A stretch of 64,000 nucleotides of DNA from Pseudorasbora parva. Its lineage: Eukaryota > Chordata > Actinopteri > Cypriniformes > Gobionidae. This document shows positions 51,805-62,421 of the stretch, in pieces. The position numbers were made by a program, and so were the translations under genes. Each line of letters begins with the position of its first letter. Position 1 is the stretch's first letter. The notes under the pieces were generated by a model. The model was given only the letters and a program-made list of their open reading frames with translations. It was not told where the DNA came from and searched no databases. The stretch is from the NCBI RefSeq assembly GCF_024679245.1, contig NC_090186.1, positions 42,927,069 through 42,991,068 on the forward strand. The letters run 5' to 3'.

Positions 51805-51873
51805 GGCTGCTTCCAAAGCAGGACCGAACCTTTATCGCTGGGACTGCTCCGTCAAAAACACACTTCTTTGGTA
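51805..51873 (-). pseudogene. THAP first-exon relic with internal deletion, copy B
   Basis: On the minus strand CCAAAGAAGTGTGTTTTTG (PKKCVF) is followed directly by ACGGAGCAGTCCCAGCGAT (the DGAVPTI region) and then the donor GTGAGT at 51804. Compared with copy A about 190 bp, the whole zinc-finger core, are missing, and the ATG has become ATA. Confidence 0.65.
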
Positions 51874-52408
51874 TGATTTGGTGAAGTCCTGACAGCAGAG
51901 AACGGTGGAGATCCACTATTGTGACGCGACTGAAGCGATGTTGTGAAGCTTCCCGTCATTTCTGCGTTCAAATCGGTTCAAATGCAGCGCTGCCTTCCCG
52001 GAATGCTGTGCTGAAGCGTTGAAGTCGCTCGACGTCACCCATAGGAATAAAGAGAAGCGCGGCGCCACATAAGTGTTCACGGACGACTGGATCTGCATCT
52101 GAGAGACTGTTTACGGCGTGCATTTCCTCTCTCGCTCTAGTCATGCGCGCGCGCACCCTACCGGGAGAAGAGCCCGTACGGCCCATACAAGGACCTTCCG
52201 ATCTATTAACGTCAAGCCGACCCATACTCGAAAAAAACTCTCCGAAACTTGTGAGAAACCGGAAGGAGTATTTTTAACACAGAAATACTCCATCAAACGT
52301 CCAACATTAGTTTTTGAAACTTTGTCTATGTTTAGGATGGGAATCCAAGAATCCAAGTACAGTGTAAAAAGCTCAGTATGCATGAAACAGCATTTCACCC
52401 CCCTTTAA

Positions 52409-53373
52409 GATCCCGATCCTGAGCCCTTCGGTTCTTTTAGGTGCAAAAGATTTTACTACTCTGTAAAAAAAAGAATAACGACATCCTTCCTTTCTTGCTG
52501 AGGATATGACTGGAAAGAAAGCATGCAATGACAATACCTGAGCGGGAAGGATTGGACCTCACCCTACTTAATATAACTTAAACTAATACACGTTTAGGAA
52601 GGATTTCTGAATTTGACTACATGCTTACATTTTGATGAGATGACTCACCGATTAAAAAAATGGAAAAGTGGTGACGGACTAAATGACTGTCTCAGACATT
52701 TCCCTCCAATTTCCCGCCATGGAAAGGCCAAAATAAGACCAGGAGCATCTCGTGAACACCATTTTAAGAATGTCCTGTCTTTAACCAAGATCTGGATTTT
52801 CGTGGTATTCAATCAGGGCATCCTTCACTTCATTTCTGTTTTCAGTCCTAGTCTTAACTTCCTTTCATGGATTGTTCTGGAGGGGCGATCTAAGAAAACT
52901 TCCTATGATTGTATAAGGAGTGGCAGACTGCGAAAGGAAATGAGGAGAAGTCTAGTTCAGGGTGGGTCAGGGTGCGATGTATTTTTCCTTTGACCAACTC
53001 TTAATCAGTCATCATGCACACACCTACACACCTTCAGTAGTATCAACATCAAAATAAACTCCTTTTGTTAAGGGCGCCGCTATCCACCCATTCTCATTGA
53101 AGTCATGGAAGCGGTGATAAGCGTCAATGGCACTGTGGGACACTGATAAATAAAGTGTCCGTTTCCACCCTTTGGTACTTACTCACTGTGCATATACTTG
53201 GAAAACGCTTGGAAATTGTTTCAATCTATACTTAGATGTATTAAATTCATCATGCTGGCGTTTTCCTTACTGACATCCCTCAACACAAAACCCTAATTAC
53301 ACAATTTAATGACTACTCGTACAAAACATACCAGTACTAATCAAACTGTGATCTCTCTTGCTGAATATAAAAA
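52409..53373. other. Intergenic DNA, no gene seen
   Basis: A 126-codon plus-strand frame (52613-52993) has no recognisable domain and no supporting signals. Confidence 0.4.
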
Positions 53374-53556
53374 ATGTTGGTTGTTTTTGTTGGTTTAACT
53401 TAAAAAAGTAAGTAACCTGGTTGCCTTAAAATTTTGAGTTTATTGAAATTAAAAATTTGAGTTGATACAATGAAGGAAATTTGTTTAATAAATATAGAAA
53501 TGTATCTGAACCACATAAAAAAATTGATAAATCATGAAAATAGCACTATTTGACGT
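53374..53556 (+). mobile_element. Small CACTGTAAAA transposon, family 1, copy 4 (truncated)
   Basis: Carries GTTGGTTTAACTTAAAAAAG to TCATGAAAATAGCACTATTT, then breaks off just before a CTAT microsatellite. The right half is missing. Confidence 0.85.
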
Positions 53557-53559
53557 TTC

Positions 53560-53561
53560 AA

Positions 53562-53599
<38 letters not shown>

Positions 53600-53600
53600 A

Positions 53601-53638
<38 letters not shown>

Positions 53639-53690
53639 CATCCATCCATCCATCCATCCATCCATCCATCCATCCATCCGATTAATTCAC

Positions 53691-53738
<48 letters not shown>

Positions 53739-53739
53739 T
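53560..53739. repeat. Compound microsatellite (CTAT)n-(CT)n-(CATC)n-(CTAT)n
   Basis: Four blocks in series; they produce Ser-Ile-Tyr-Leu repeat frames that are not genes. Confidence 0.98.
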
Positions 53740-53853
53740 TTAATAAGAGTATAGCTTTCAAAACATATTAGGCGAAAAGGTGACATCTATTCTTAGTGAC
53801 TCATTTGGAAATTAAAGCCCCAGGATGGATATCATATATCCAAACACATGCGC

Positions 53854-54481
<628 letters not shown>

Positions 54482-54533
54482 TAGACTGCACAAAGCACAA
54501 CGGCTGTCTATGTAGGCAGCCCACTACATTTTA

Positions 54534-54640
<107 letters not shown>

Positions 54641-54719
54641 TAAGGGGGAGTTAGTGGCGCTCCGGGATCTCTGCCAGATAACACGGACTTCCTTTAATTT
54701 TTGGAGACATGGATGTCAT

Positions 54720-54725
54720 TATAAA
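54720..54725 (+). promoter_or_regulatory. TATA-like box of thbd
   Basis: TATAAA lies 85 bp upstream of the thbd ATG, giving a predicted transcript start near 54750. Single motif only; moderate support. Confidence 0.45.
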
Positions 54726-54809
54726 TGCTGAACGGCACTTCTCGGACTCCACAGCAGGCCGGCCACTTCTCCATAACTTGTAATATCGGTACATACCGTG
54801 TCAGCAGAG

Positions 54810-56267
54810 ATGAGAGAGATTTTGGGAATGGCGCTGGCTCTCGTTGTTCTGAAGGTTCACGGGGAAAACATCAGTGCCGGTAACTGTGCGGACGGGAAAT
54901 GTTTCGCCGTCCAAACCGAGAGAGCCAGTTTTGACGCGGCACAGGGAGCCTGTCAGAAGAAAGAAGGACATCTGATGACCGTGCGCACCACAAAATCAGC
55001 CGAAATTCTTGCTAAGTTATTGAAGGGCACTTCTGGAAACTTTTGGCTTGGGCTGAGATATCAGTGTTCAAACTTAACCGATGGGTTAAAGGGATACAAA
55101 TGGGTCACTGGCGACAACACAAGCCACTACACCAACTGGGAAAGCGAGCGAGCCGTGTGTTCTCCTCTATGTGCCTCGATATCACAAAAAGTTCAGAAAT
55201 GGGCTGAAAGACCTTGCGATGACATACTCGAGGGTTATATGTGTGAATATAACAACCTCGGTTACTGTCAGCCCCTGAGCAACGATTCAGCAGTCGAATA
55301 TGAAACTCCTTTTGGGTTTAAGGCAAACGAACTCCTCCAAGAAATCCCTCAAGGCACCAATGCGACCGTGCAGCCGCTGAGGACCAGACATATTTGTTAC
55401 GACGGCGCGTGGCTTCAAGCACCTTGGAGCTGTGAGGTTTTTGGTGGAGGATGTGAATATAAGTGCGTTAACCACGCATGCATCTGTCAGCCTGGATTTA
55501 AACTCGACAGCAATCGAGTCACATGCAGCAAACAGGACGAGCCGGAGATGATGATAGAGGTTGCATCTGAAAAGTCTTCCGACGACTGCAAGCCCGGCTT
55601 TCGAAAAGAAAATAACGTTTGCGTTGATTTGGACGAATGCCAGTCTGGACCATGCGAGCATGAATGCATCAACACGGAAGGGAGTTATCGATGCGAATGC
55701 TATGAGGGATACATACAGTCGAAAAAGGACATGAACAAATGTGAAATGCACTGTGCAGACTTAGAGTGCCCACCTGAATGTGACCCCAACATCAACTACC
55801 ATTGCACCTGCCCCGATGGTTTCCTACTTGAAGAAAACAAGTGCGTTGACATTGATGAATGCTTCGATGATAGATGTGACCATAACTGTACCAATACAGC
55901 TGGAGGATATACATGTTTCTGCATAGAAGGATTCGTGCTTTTGGACAATGGCATCTGTGTGGGAGAAGATTATGAGGGTTCAGGCAGCACAACACCTTTT
56001 GATATCCTTAAACCTACGAGCAGACCGCCAACCAACAAGCCAATGTCAATCTCATCGGGCAGTCTTTTGGCAATAATGGTTTGCATTGTGGTTTGCATTC
56101 TTCTACTGGTCTTCCTCGCGCACTGCACAATGAGACGTTTTTGTCAGATGCACAATTATAATGTGCACAAGGGCCAAGATGAAATCTGCGATTTTCAACA
56201 GGTGATCATTGACAAAAACAGCACAGAACTGTCATTACCTAATAGGTATTTTAAAAGAGACACTTAA
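54810..56267 (+). CDS. thbd: Thrombomodulin, single exon, 485 residues
   Basis: Thrombomodulin is an endothelial membrane protein that binds thrombin and turns it toward protein C activation. The ATG at 54810 starts a signal peptide (MREILGMALALVVLKVHG). A C-type-lectin-like domain follows (about 26-150; HLMTVR, WLGL, WVTGDN, WAERPC), then a linker with YETPFGF, then EGF-like modules: CEVFGGGCEYKC (about 208-239), a short CKPGF remnant (260-273), calcium-binding DLDEC (about 273-311), CADLECPPECDP (about 315-345) and calcium-binding DIDEC (about 347-383). GSGSTTP (391-397) resembles the glycosaminoglycan site and stalk. The transmembrane helix is at about 415-439, with a short tail. The CDPN...CPDGFLL...DIDEC order matches human thrombomodulin EGF5-6. 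It has fewer clear EGF modules than the six in mammals. The lack of introns agrees with the mammalian gene. CD93 is the main alternative, but the spacing and tail fit thrombomodulin better. Confidence 0.88.
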   Translation: MREILGMALALVVLKVHGENISAGNCADGKCFAVQTERASFDAAQGACQKKEGHLMTVRTTKSAEILAKLLKGTSGNFWLGLRYQCSNLTDGLKGYKWVTGDNTSHYTNWESERAVCSPLCASISQKVQKWAERPCDDILEGYMCEYNNLGYCQPLSNDSAVEYETPFGFKANELLQEIPQGTNATVQPLRTRHICYDGAWLQAPWSCEVFGGGCEYKCVNHACICQPGFKLDSNRVTCSKQDEPEMMIEVASEKSSDDCKPGFRKENNVCVDLDECQSGPCEHECINTEGSYRCECYEGYIQSKKDMNKCEMHCADLECPPECDPNINYHCTCPDGFLLEENKCVDIDECFDDRCDHNCTNTAGGYTCFCIEGFVLLDNGICVGEDYEGSGSTTPFDILKPTSRPPTNKPMSISSGSLLAIMVCIVVCILLLVFLAHCTMRRFCQMHNYNVHKGQDEICDFQQVIIDKNSTELSLPNRYFKRDT

Positions 56268-56301
56268 AGTCGGACGGAGGTCAGTTTTCCTGTTGGAAGA
56301 G

Positions 56302-56307
56302 AATAAA
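56302..56307 (+). terminator. Polyadenylation signal after thbd
   Basis: AATAAA 35 bp after the stop codon. Usable, but it would give a very short 3' untranslated region; later signals may be used instead. Confidence 0.4.
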
Positions 56308-56399
56308 TGCTATATTTTATTAGCCTATAACGTCTAGCAAATTTAATTTAAAGTATTTCGTTATCACTCTCTATATTTTTGCTACATCCAGATATTCTC

Positions 56400-56580
56400 C
56401 CGAGACCCAGAAAAAAGTTTTGGGGAACCCCCCACCCCACCACCCTAAACCTATAGCGCGTGCCATATATACGCCATAAAGTGCGTATCATATGCACGCC
56501 AAAATGAGTTTTGGCGTATACATTCCACGACATTGCACACTCGTACTATTTATAGGCATTTATGTGTGATCGGGTTGTTA
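56400..56580. repeat. Half copy of the GCGTGCATATG foldback family
   Basis: GCGTATCATATGCACGCC, then TACATTCCACGA, ATTGCACACTC and TACTATT match the right half of the palindrome at 20463-20650. Confidence 0.75.
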
Positions 56581-58559
56581 GCATAAGAAACAAGCATTTT
56601 TGAGAAATATAGCCTATTTAAATGTCCTCTGTAGTGGACACCAGAACATGAAATGACATGTATAAGCAAAAACAATGGATTTTTTTTTTTTAGTCAACAA
56701 TCACATTTTAGGTTTCAGGATTTTTTTTTTACCAAATCTTTGTATATAAAGATGATTCTTAAAGTAGTCAACAATTGTACTAAAATTCACCTAAATGACG
56801 TTTAAACGTGTTTTTTTATCCCCTGTGAAATAGCTTACACGTAACTCAACATCCTTGCTTAGTTTATTATAGGCAGATTCATGAAAATGCAAATAATCCC
56901 CGCCTCCACTCACTCGCAGGAGCTCAGAAATACGGCCAACTTACTGAAGTAGCGGCACAATGGCACTCTTTACAATGTTGGAGACACCGGTAATCAGGCT
57001 TTTGCTTGACTACTTTATTAAATAGCTTATAATGTGTTGTTAATGTTACACAAATCACATATTGTTAATCATAACAATGTAACACCATTCATAATTCACC
57101 TGCTATCTACCCGATTTTTCATATCATCAGCAGAATATACCAGAATAACTGGTCTTTTCCTGAGACCCAGTGCATCATAGAATAGATTTCAAAGTCTTTG
57201 ATTCACTGAAGTTTTAAAGAGAAAATACTCAGCAATACTGTTGGCATGAACTTACACATTTGTTTTAAAGGATAATAAAAACACAACATAGACATTTAAA
57301 CAACATTTAATTATGTTCACCATGCACAGGGGGACTTTAACTGTTATGGAAGATGTGAATGAAATTATATACCATTTTACTTGATGCAATTAGGGTGAAA
57401 TTAACATTAATGGTATCTATATACTTTATCTAATTTGCATTTGTGTTCTTGGGGCAACATGTATTAAAGTGTAGTAATTGGAGTAACAATTGGCAACACT
57501 TATAATAATATCTAATATGTCATAGGAATATTGATCATTTCTATCTAAAATGCTGGATAAACATGATTTTAGCATCCTCTACACTACAGTGATATGCATG
57601 AACTAAATGCCCGGTTTTGTAACATATTTTAATTAGTCCCTCATAACATTTTCCTGAGATGTTGATTTGCGACAATTTGAAAACGAGTCAGATTATAATG
57701 ATAATCACAAAATATTATCTTAAGAGCGCTATATTTGATCATTCAGAGATTTTTAAAGACAAAGGAGAAGTTGTTGTCCTGGTGAAACCTCCAAATATTT
57801 CTGAAAAGCCCTGAATGCTGAAATGTACATAAATCTGTGACATGTAACCAACCAATGAAATTCACTAAAATATAATGTAGGCTATAAACTATACAGTAGA
57901 AAAAATCTATTCCTGGGTCCCTGAAGGATAACGTGTAGCAAATACAATACAAAAGCTTTTTACGCAAAATTTTACGATAGACTGGAAAAAGTTGCACAAT
58001 GCAAAATTAATGTACAGTTGTTCGAAACGTTATATTTCCAGTATATGCCAATGTTCTGCACCTGGTTAATGTTGGAAAATACCGCTCTCTAGTGGGCAGT
58101 TTATGGGAACAACTGGTTCAAGTGCAGTTTGGTTACTTCATGGAATAAAGTTCATAGTTCATCCTCGTACAACGCTCATGTAAAGACTCGTGTCTTATCT
58201 TCGAGTGGCAACTAAAGAGTTAATGTTCAGTCATTTCTGTCGGCTGATCCTTCATCATTCCTGTATTGTACAATTGTATTTATTTGTATTTTTTTGTAAA
58301 TAAATGAACGACGATTCTGAAACTGCTTCGAAATTACAAACCGTGTTGTGTTGTTGTTGTTAAAATATGCTAGGCTACCGTTGAAAAGTTCCGTATTTAT
58401 GAATGAAGCTGAAATAAGTGAAATCAATACTGGAATTTTTTTTCCAGAGTTACAGTACTCAAACGTGAAGAACTCCTCACCGGAAAACGAATCATTGGGT
58501 CAGAAAGTTATTTCCTATTTCAGAAATGTTGAGAAACACAGATGAAATGAAGGCAGAGA
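56581..58559. other. Intergenic region between thbd and tlr5
   Basis: Mostly AT-rich and unique, with T-runs at 56682-56691 and 56722-56730. No gene recognised. The right part would contain the tlr5 promoter if the first exon is placed correctly. Confidence 0.45.
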
Positions 58560-58704
58560 GAACTGAGGGAGAACTCATTATCGCCGGAACTCAAGCGAGA
58601 GGACGTTCAGCTCTTTATTCGACGCTGAGATACCGCGTTATTGAAACGCTCTGATTGTTTAAGTCGACTTGAGGAAACTGTGTATGGATTAGGGACCGAA
58701 CCAG
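58560..58704 (+). other. tlr5: Candidate 5'-untranslated first exon of tlr5
   Basis: A consensus donor, CCAG|GTAAGC, ends a GC-richer stretch at 58704, and a clean acceptor (TTTGTTTTCCCCACAG) ends at 62411, ten bases before the tlr5 ATG. A leading non-coding exon spliced across a 3.7-kb intron is inferred from these two sites only; the exon start is a guess. Confidence 0.4.
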
Positions 58705-58779
58705 GTAAGCCGCTGGCTAAATTATTGCTCGGTTATCAACTTTGTAGTAATATGGCAAGCTGTTTTTACATTTATTCAT

Positions 58780-59341
58780 TCCCAGAATATGAATTTTTGA
58801 TATTAACATTTCGCCTACATTTTTACTTTAAAATGCTCGTTATTGATATCAGGAATTAAATTTGTACTAGTAACAATGGCTATTTTTGATATGAGAAATT
58901 GCATAAAAATGTTAATTTTTGTTATAAGAAATGACGTCATCACTTGCAAAAAATTACGAATTATTGTGCTGCCTTCAAGTGCTCTCGGAATAATCTTAAA
59001 TACGAGTTTCCTAGGTAAAAACTGCACATGAATGCCCTCCCATTTCAAAGTTTGAATGCAATGAGCTAGTAATCACGACTTCAGAGATGGAAATTATCAA
59101 ATTTACGATAGCATGTGAAGGTGGCATTAATATCAAAAACTATCATTTCGGATATTGTATTTTTACCAGTGAAATGTCACCACAGGCTGCCATTCAAATT
59201 CAATTGCTGATATCAAGAATTGATTTGTTACCATTTAAAGTTCCAGTTTCACATATCAGAAATAAAATTCTCAATTCTTGAATGGCTACAATACTAGTAA
59301 AACATATGATATCCATCATTTGATTGCCACTAGTGACAGTA
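58780..59341. repeat. Degenerate GATATCAGAAATT tandem repeat, first block
   Basis: Irregular repeats of the theme TTTTTGATATCAAGAATT with TACTAGTAACA spacers (for example near 58847, 58889, 58923, 59210 and 59254). Related blocks lie at 60942-61287, 61507-61581 and about 62175-62215, separated by transposons. Confidence 0.65.
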
Positions 59342-59344
59342 AGC

Positions 59345-60938
59345 GCGTTTCCATTACCCTTCAAATTGCGCAAATTGAAATTGCGAATTGAAAATACGCC
59401 CAATGGAAACGCGGCAATTTCGCAAAAACTCCCATATATCGCAAAAAAGTTTTTACGCTCTCATGAGGTGGTTTTTCAGGCGATTCGAAAAAGGACATTT
59501 TCGCAAAACTGCAATGGAAACGTTTTTTTCGCATTTACATGTCACCTGTTGCGATGACGCATTGCTGCAACATAGGGCCTATATATTATATTTTCCACTC
59601 AATTGTGTCGTAATAACAAGATAATGTAGTTAAAAGGACATATATTTTCTCCTAATAAGCACTACAGGCTATATATACTGTAATTAAGACATATATTCAA
59701 GAAATGTATTAAAGCAGAAAGAGGCAGCCTGTATTTTCAGCCTTACTCAAAGGCCGAGGAAACAGGCCAGTTACGCACGTCAATCCATTCCAGACGATCT
59801 TAGTTTGCTTCTTATCTAATAAACAGGCATTTACTTGATGAAACATCGATCAAAATAAAAATACAATTTATACAAAACTAAATGTATTTTTTAAGAAAGA
59901 CTTTCTAGAAAATAAAACTCAAAGTGATCAAAATCATGTGACTCCCCAGGTCTCAAACATATTGCGATTCTTACTCATGCTGCTCACTTTTCATAACCAA
60001 CATATACATTAAAATAATAATATTACAGGCTAATGTTTAGGCCTAAACGCAGCCTATTTAGTTTCGTAGTTAGGCTATGTTTTCTTTAACCCACGGCCGA
60101 TAAAAGCGCCACCGTTCTAATTTTTCCTTCTTCCTTTAAGAGAGATGAAACAATTTACATTACTCTTGTCATTTTTAGCTATACAGATGAGTTCAAGACA
60201 TAATTATATACTATAAACTGTCTATTTTTATTTGTGGACTCGGGGAACTAATTATTTTGCATGCACTCACTCCAAACGCGGTCTCCATTTCAAAAAAATT
60301 ATTTTGTTTATTAAATGCCATTTTTTTCTTTTCCAAAGCATTTCTAAATTCAGTTCAAATGCCAATCAAACGAAATATCTAGCCAAAATAACGAAAGTGG
60401 TGAAAATAAAAATAAAACATTTGAGTTAACATGCAAATTCAAACATTTCGCTCTTCTCTATATGCGTCAACCTGCCGCGCTTAAAAGGCGATCATTCTTT
60501 ACAGATGACGGTTCGGTTTGGAGAGAAGACGAGATGGAGTTCTTTATTAAACTCATAAAAGACAATATAGGATTACAGTAATACTGGATTCTAAACACAG
60601 AAATGCTACATTATCATGAAGACCTTGAAGCAGATCTGACACACACACACACACACACACCTCATATCCGTGCCGCTTAAGTAACCTAAGGGGCTTTCCT
60701 TGCCATTAATGCTTGGATAACACACACGTCTCCTTCCAATAAAAATAATGGCTAGTGTGATGGATGGGATATAAAAACCTACCAAGTGCCATCATTTTGG
60801 ACTGACCTATCGCGAGAGGAAAGTAATATGTTTTAGTCGCATAACTGCAGCTATGGAAACGCTGTCATTTCGCAACAGTTTTTTATCGACATTTAAGAAA
60901 TATCGCAAAAGTTTTTCGCAAATCTGTAATGGAAACGC
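59345..60938. mobile_element. Transposon with GCGTTTCCATTAC ends
   Basis: Perfect 13-bp terminal inverted repeats GCGTTTCCATTAC and GTAATGGAAACGC, flanked by the 3-bp repeat AGC. Subterminal ATGGAAACG and TTTCGCAA motifs are repeated on both sides. The interior contains a (CA)n tract at 60639-60661 and no recognisable transposase. It splits the GATATC repeat array. Confidence 0.8.
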
Positions 60939-60941
60939 AGC

Positions 60942-61287
60942 TAGTGTTAATTTCTGATATCACAAATGTGATTGTTACTAGTTAGCCATTATATCAAATA
61001 AATAAATGTAACATGTTGAAATTACAGATATCAAGAATTAACATTTCAACTTGTGAAAATTTAGTTTTTGATAACAGGATTTTTTAAAGTAAATAATTAT
61101 TGTTATAAAAAACTGTATTTTTGATATATTGGAATTTCAACTAAGAAATCAATACTTTGTATTAGCAATTGAATTTGAATGGCAGCTTATGGCATTTAAC
61201 AATAAAAATACAATTACAGAAATCAATAATTCGTATTTCTGCGAGTGATGTCATTGTTGATATCAATAATTCATATTTTTACTAGTG
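60942..61287. repeat. Degenerate GATATC repeat, second block
   Basis: Continues the theme of 58780-59341 (GATATCAAGAATT at 61026; GTTGATATCAATAATTC at about 61257; TTTTTACTAGT at 61275). Confidence 0.6.
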
Positions 61288-61506
61288 CACTGTAAAAATT
61301 ATATAATTAACATTAAGTAAAAAAATTAAAGCAATGTAAAACCATGGCATAACTTATGACATGCTTTTACATTGCTTTAATTTTTTTACTACTTTTTTTA
61401 ATGTTATATAAGATTCAATACATGTTTTAAGTCTGTTTAATGTACTTTAAGTTGAAATGACTTAAACATTCAAGTTGATTGTATTTAAAAATGTTTTTTT
61501 ACAGTG
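61288..61506. mobile_element. Small CACTGTAAAA transposon, family 2, copy 2
   Basis: 219 bp with ends CACTGTAAAAATT and GTTTTTTTACAGTG. Internal AAAGCAATGTAAAACCATG is inverted as ACATGCTTTTACATTGCTTT. It matches 35381-35589 in its right half. Confidence 0.8.
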
Positions 61507-61585
61507 TGGAAATGTCATTCCTGATATAAAAAATCCCTTTTGTTAGTAGAAATTGAATTCCTGATATAAAGAATTGGCATTTTAA

Positions 61586-62174
61586 AAGGTGCACTATGTA
61601 ACATTTTACATAGTCACAACATCCACAAACCACTAGGCCAGTGTTATATATTTTGATCAGTTGAGAACAGCAAATGTCAACTATTTGTAAATCATGAAAA
61701 AATATATTTTAACCACACTGTAAAAATTTTTTTAGAAAAAAGTTACCTGGTTGCCTTAAAAGTTTGAGTTCATTGAAATTAAAATGTTGAGCTAATACAA
61801 TGCAATTTTTTTGAGATTCGACAACCTTTATTAAAATATGATTAAAAGATTTGGAAAGAATATTGGGTAATTGTGTTGTTTTTTCTGATGATGCAGTGAA
61901 ACATGCCAAATAGTGCTATTTTCATGATTTATCAAATTTTTTATGTGGTTCAGATACAATAATATTTGTTTCTATTTATTAAACAAATTTCCTTCCTTGT
62001 ATCAACTCAAATTTTTAATTTCAATAAACTCAAAATATTAAGGCAACCAGGTTACTTACTTTTTTAAGTTAAACCAACAAAAACAAAAAAATTTTTACAG
62101 TGCAATGAACCTGGGACATGTGATCTGCATTACCCTCGATTTCTGGTTTTATTTTGCAGTTACATAGAGCACCT
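61586..62174. mobile_element. TTAA-type element interrupted by a family 1 small transposon
   Basis: Left end AAGGTGCACTATGTAAC after TTAA; right end GTTACATAGAGCACCTT before TTAG, a one-base variant of TTAA. Its interior is broken by the small transposon at 61716-62102. The same ends occur at about 41565-42245. Confidence 0.75.
61716..62102 (-). mobile_element. Small CACTGTAAAA transposon, family 1, copy 5 (inverted)
   Basis: Complete copy with ends CACTGTAAAAATTTT and AATTTTTACAGTG and the family markers in reverse orientation. Nested in the element at 61586-62174. Confidence 0.88.
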
Positions 62175-62421
62175 TTAGTGAAAATTGAATTGTCGATACC
62201 AAGAATTTATATCCCGGGAATGAATAAAAGTCAAACCAGCTTGCCATAGTAGTGCAGCTCTCAGATTACAGCATGTATCCGAACATTTTCACGTTGTAAA
62301 GTCACTGAACTTTTATCTTAAGCAAACAATGATAAACTTTTTCTACATAAGTATTAACTAAAATAGCACAGCCTCTCAAAAATAGCCTTTCATGTTTTGT
62401 TTTCCCCACAGTGCTCTCAGA

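Larger units (their letters stand above)
51178..52404 (-). mobile_element. TTAA-flanked Kolobok-like element, copy B (inverted relative to copy A)
   Basis: 1227 bp with ends AGGGGGGGTGAAACACTCAG and GCATTTCACCCCCCT, flanked by TTAA at 51174-51177 and 52405-52408. It aligns with copy A (1334-2841) in opposite orientation. It keeps a minus-strand THAP exon relic and a plus-strand relic of the facing exon, both with splice donors. The DNA outside these exons differs much from copy A, so the copies are not recent duplicates. Confidence 0.8.

Noticed and set aside
51916..52408. Overlapping frames of 60-96 codons in copy B of the TTAA element
   Set aside because: They overlap each other on both strands in GC-rich promoter-like DNA and do not match the THAP or facing exon frames.
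54798..54809. Upstream start for thbd at 54798
   Set aside because: The codon there is GTG; the first ATG in frame is at 54810 and begins a proper signal peptide.
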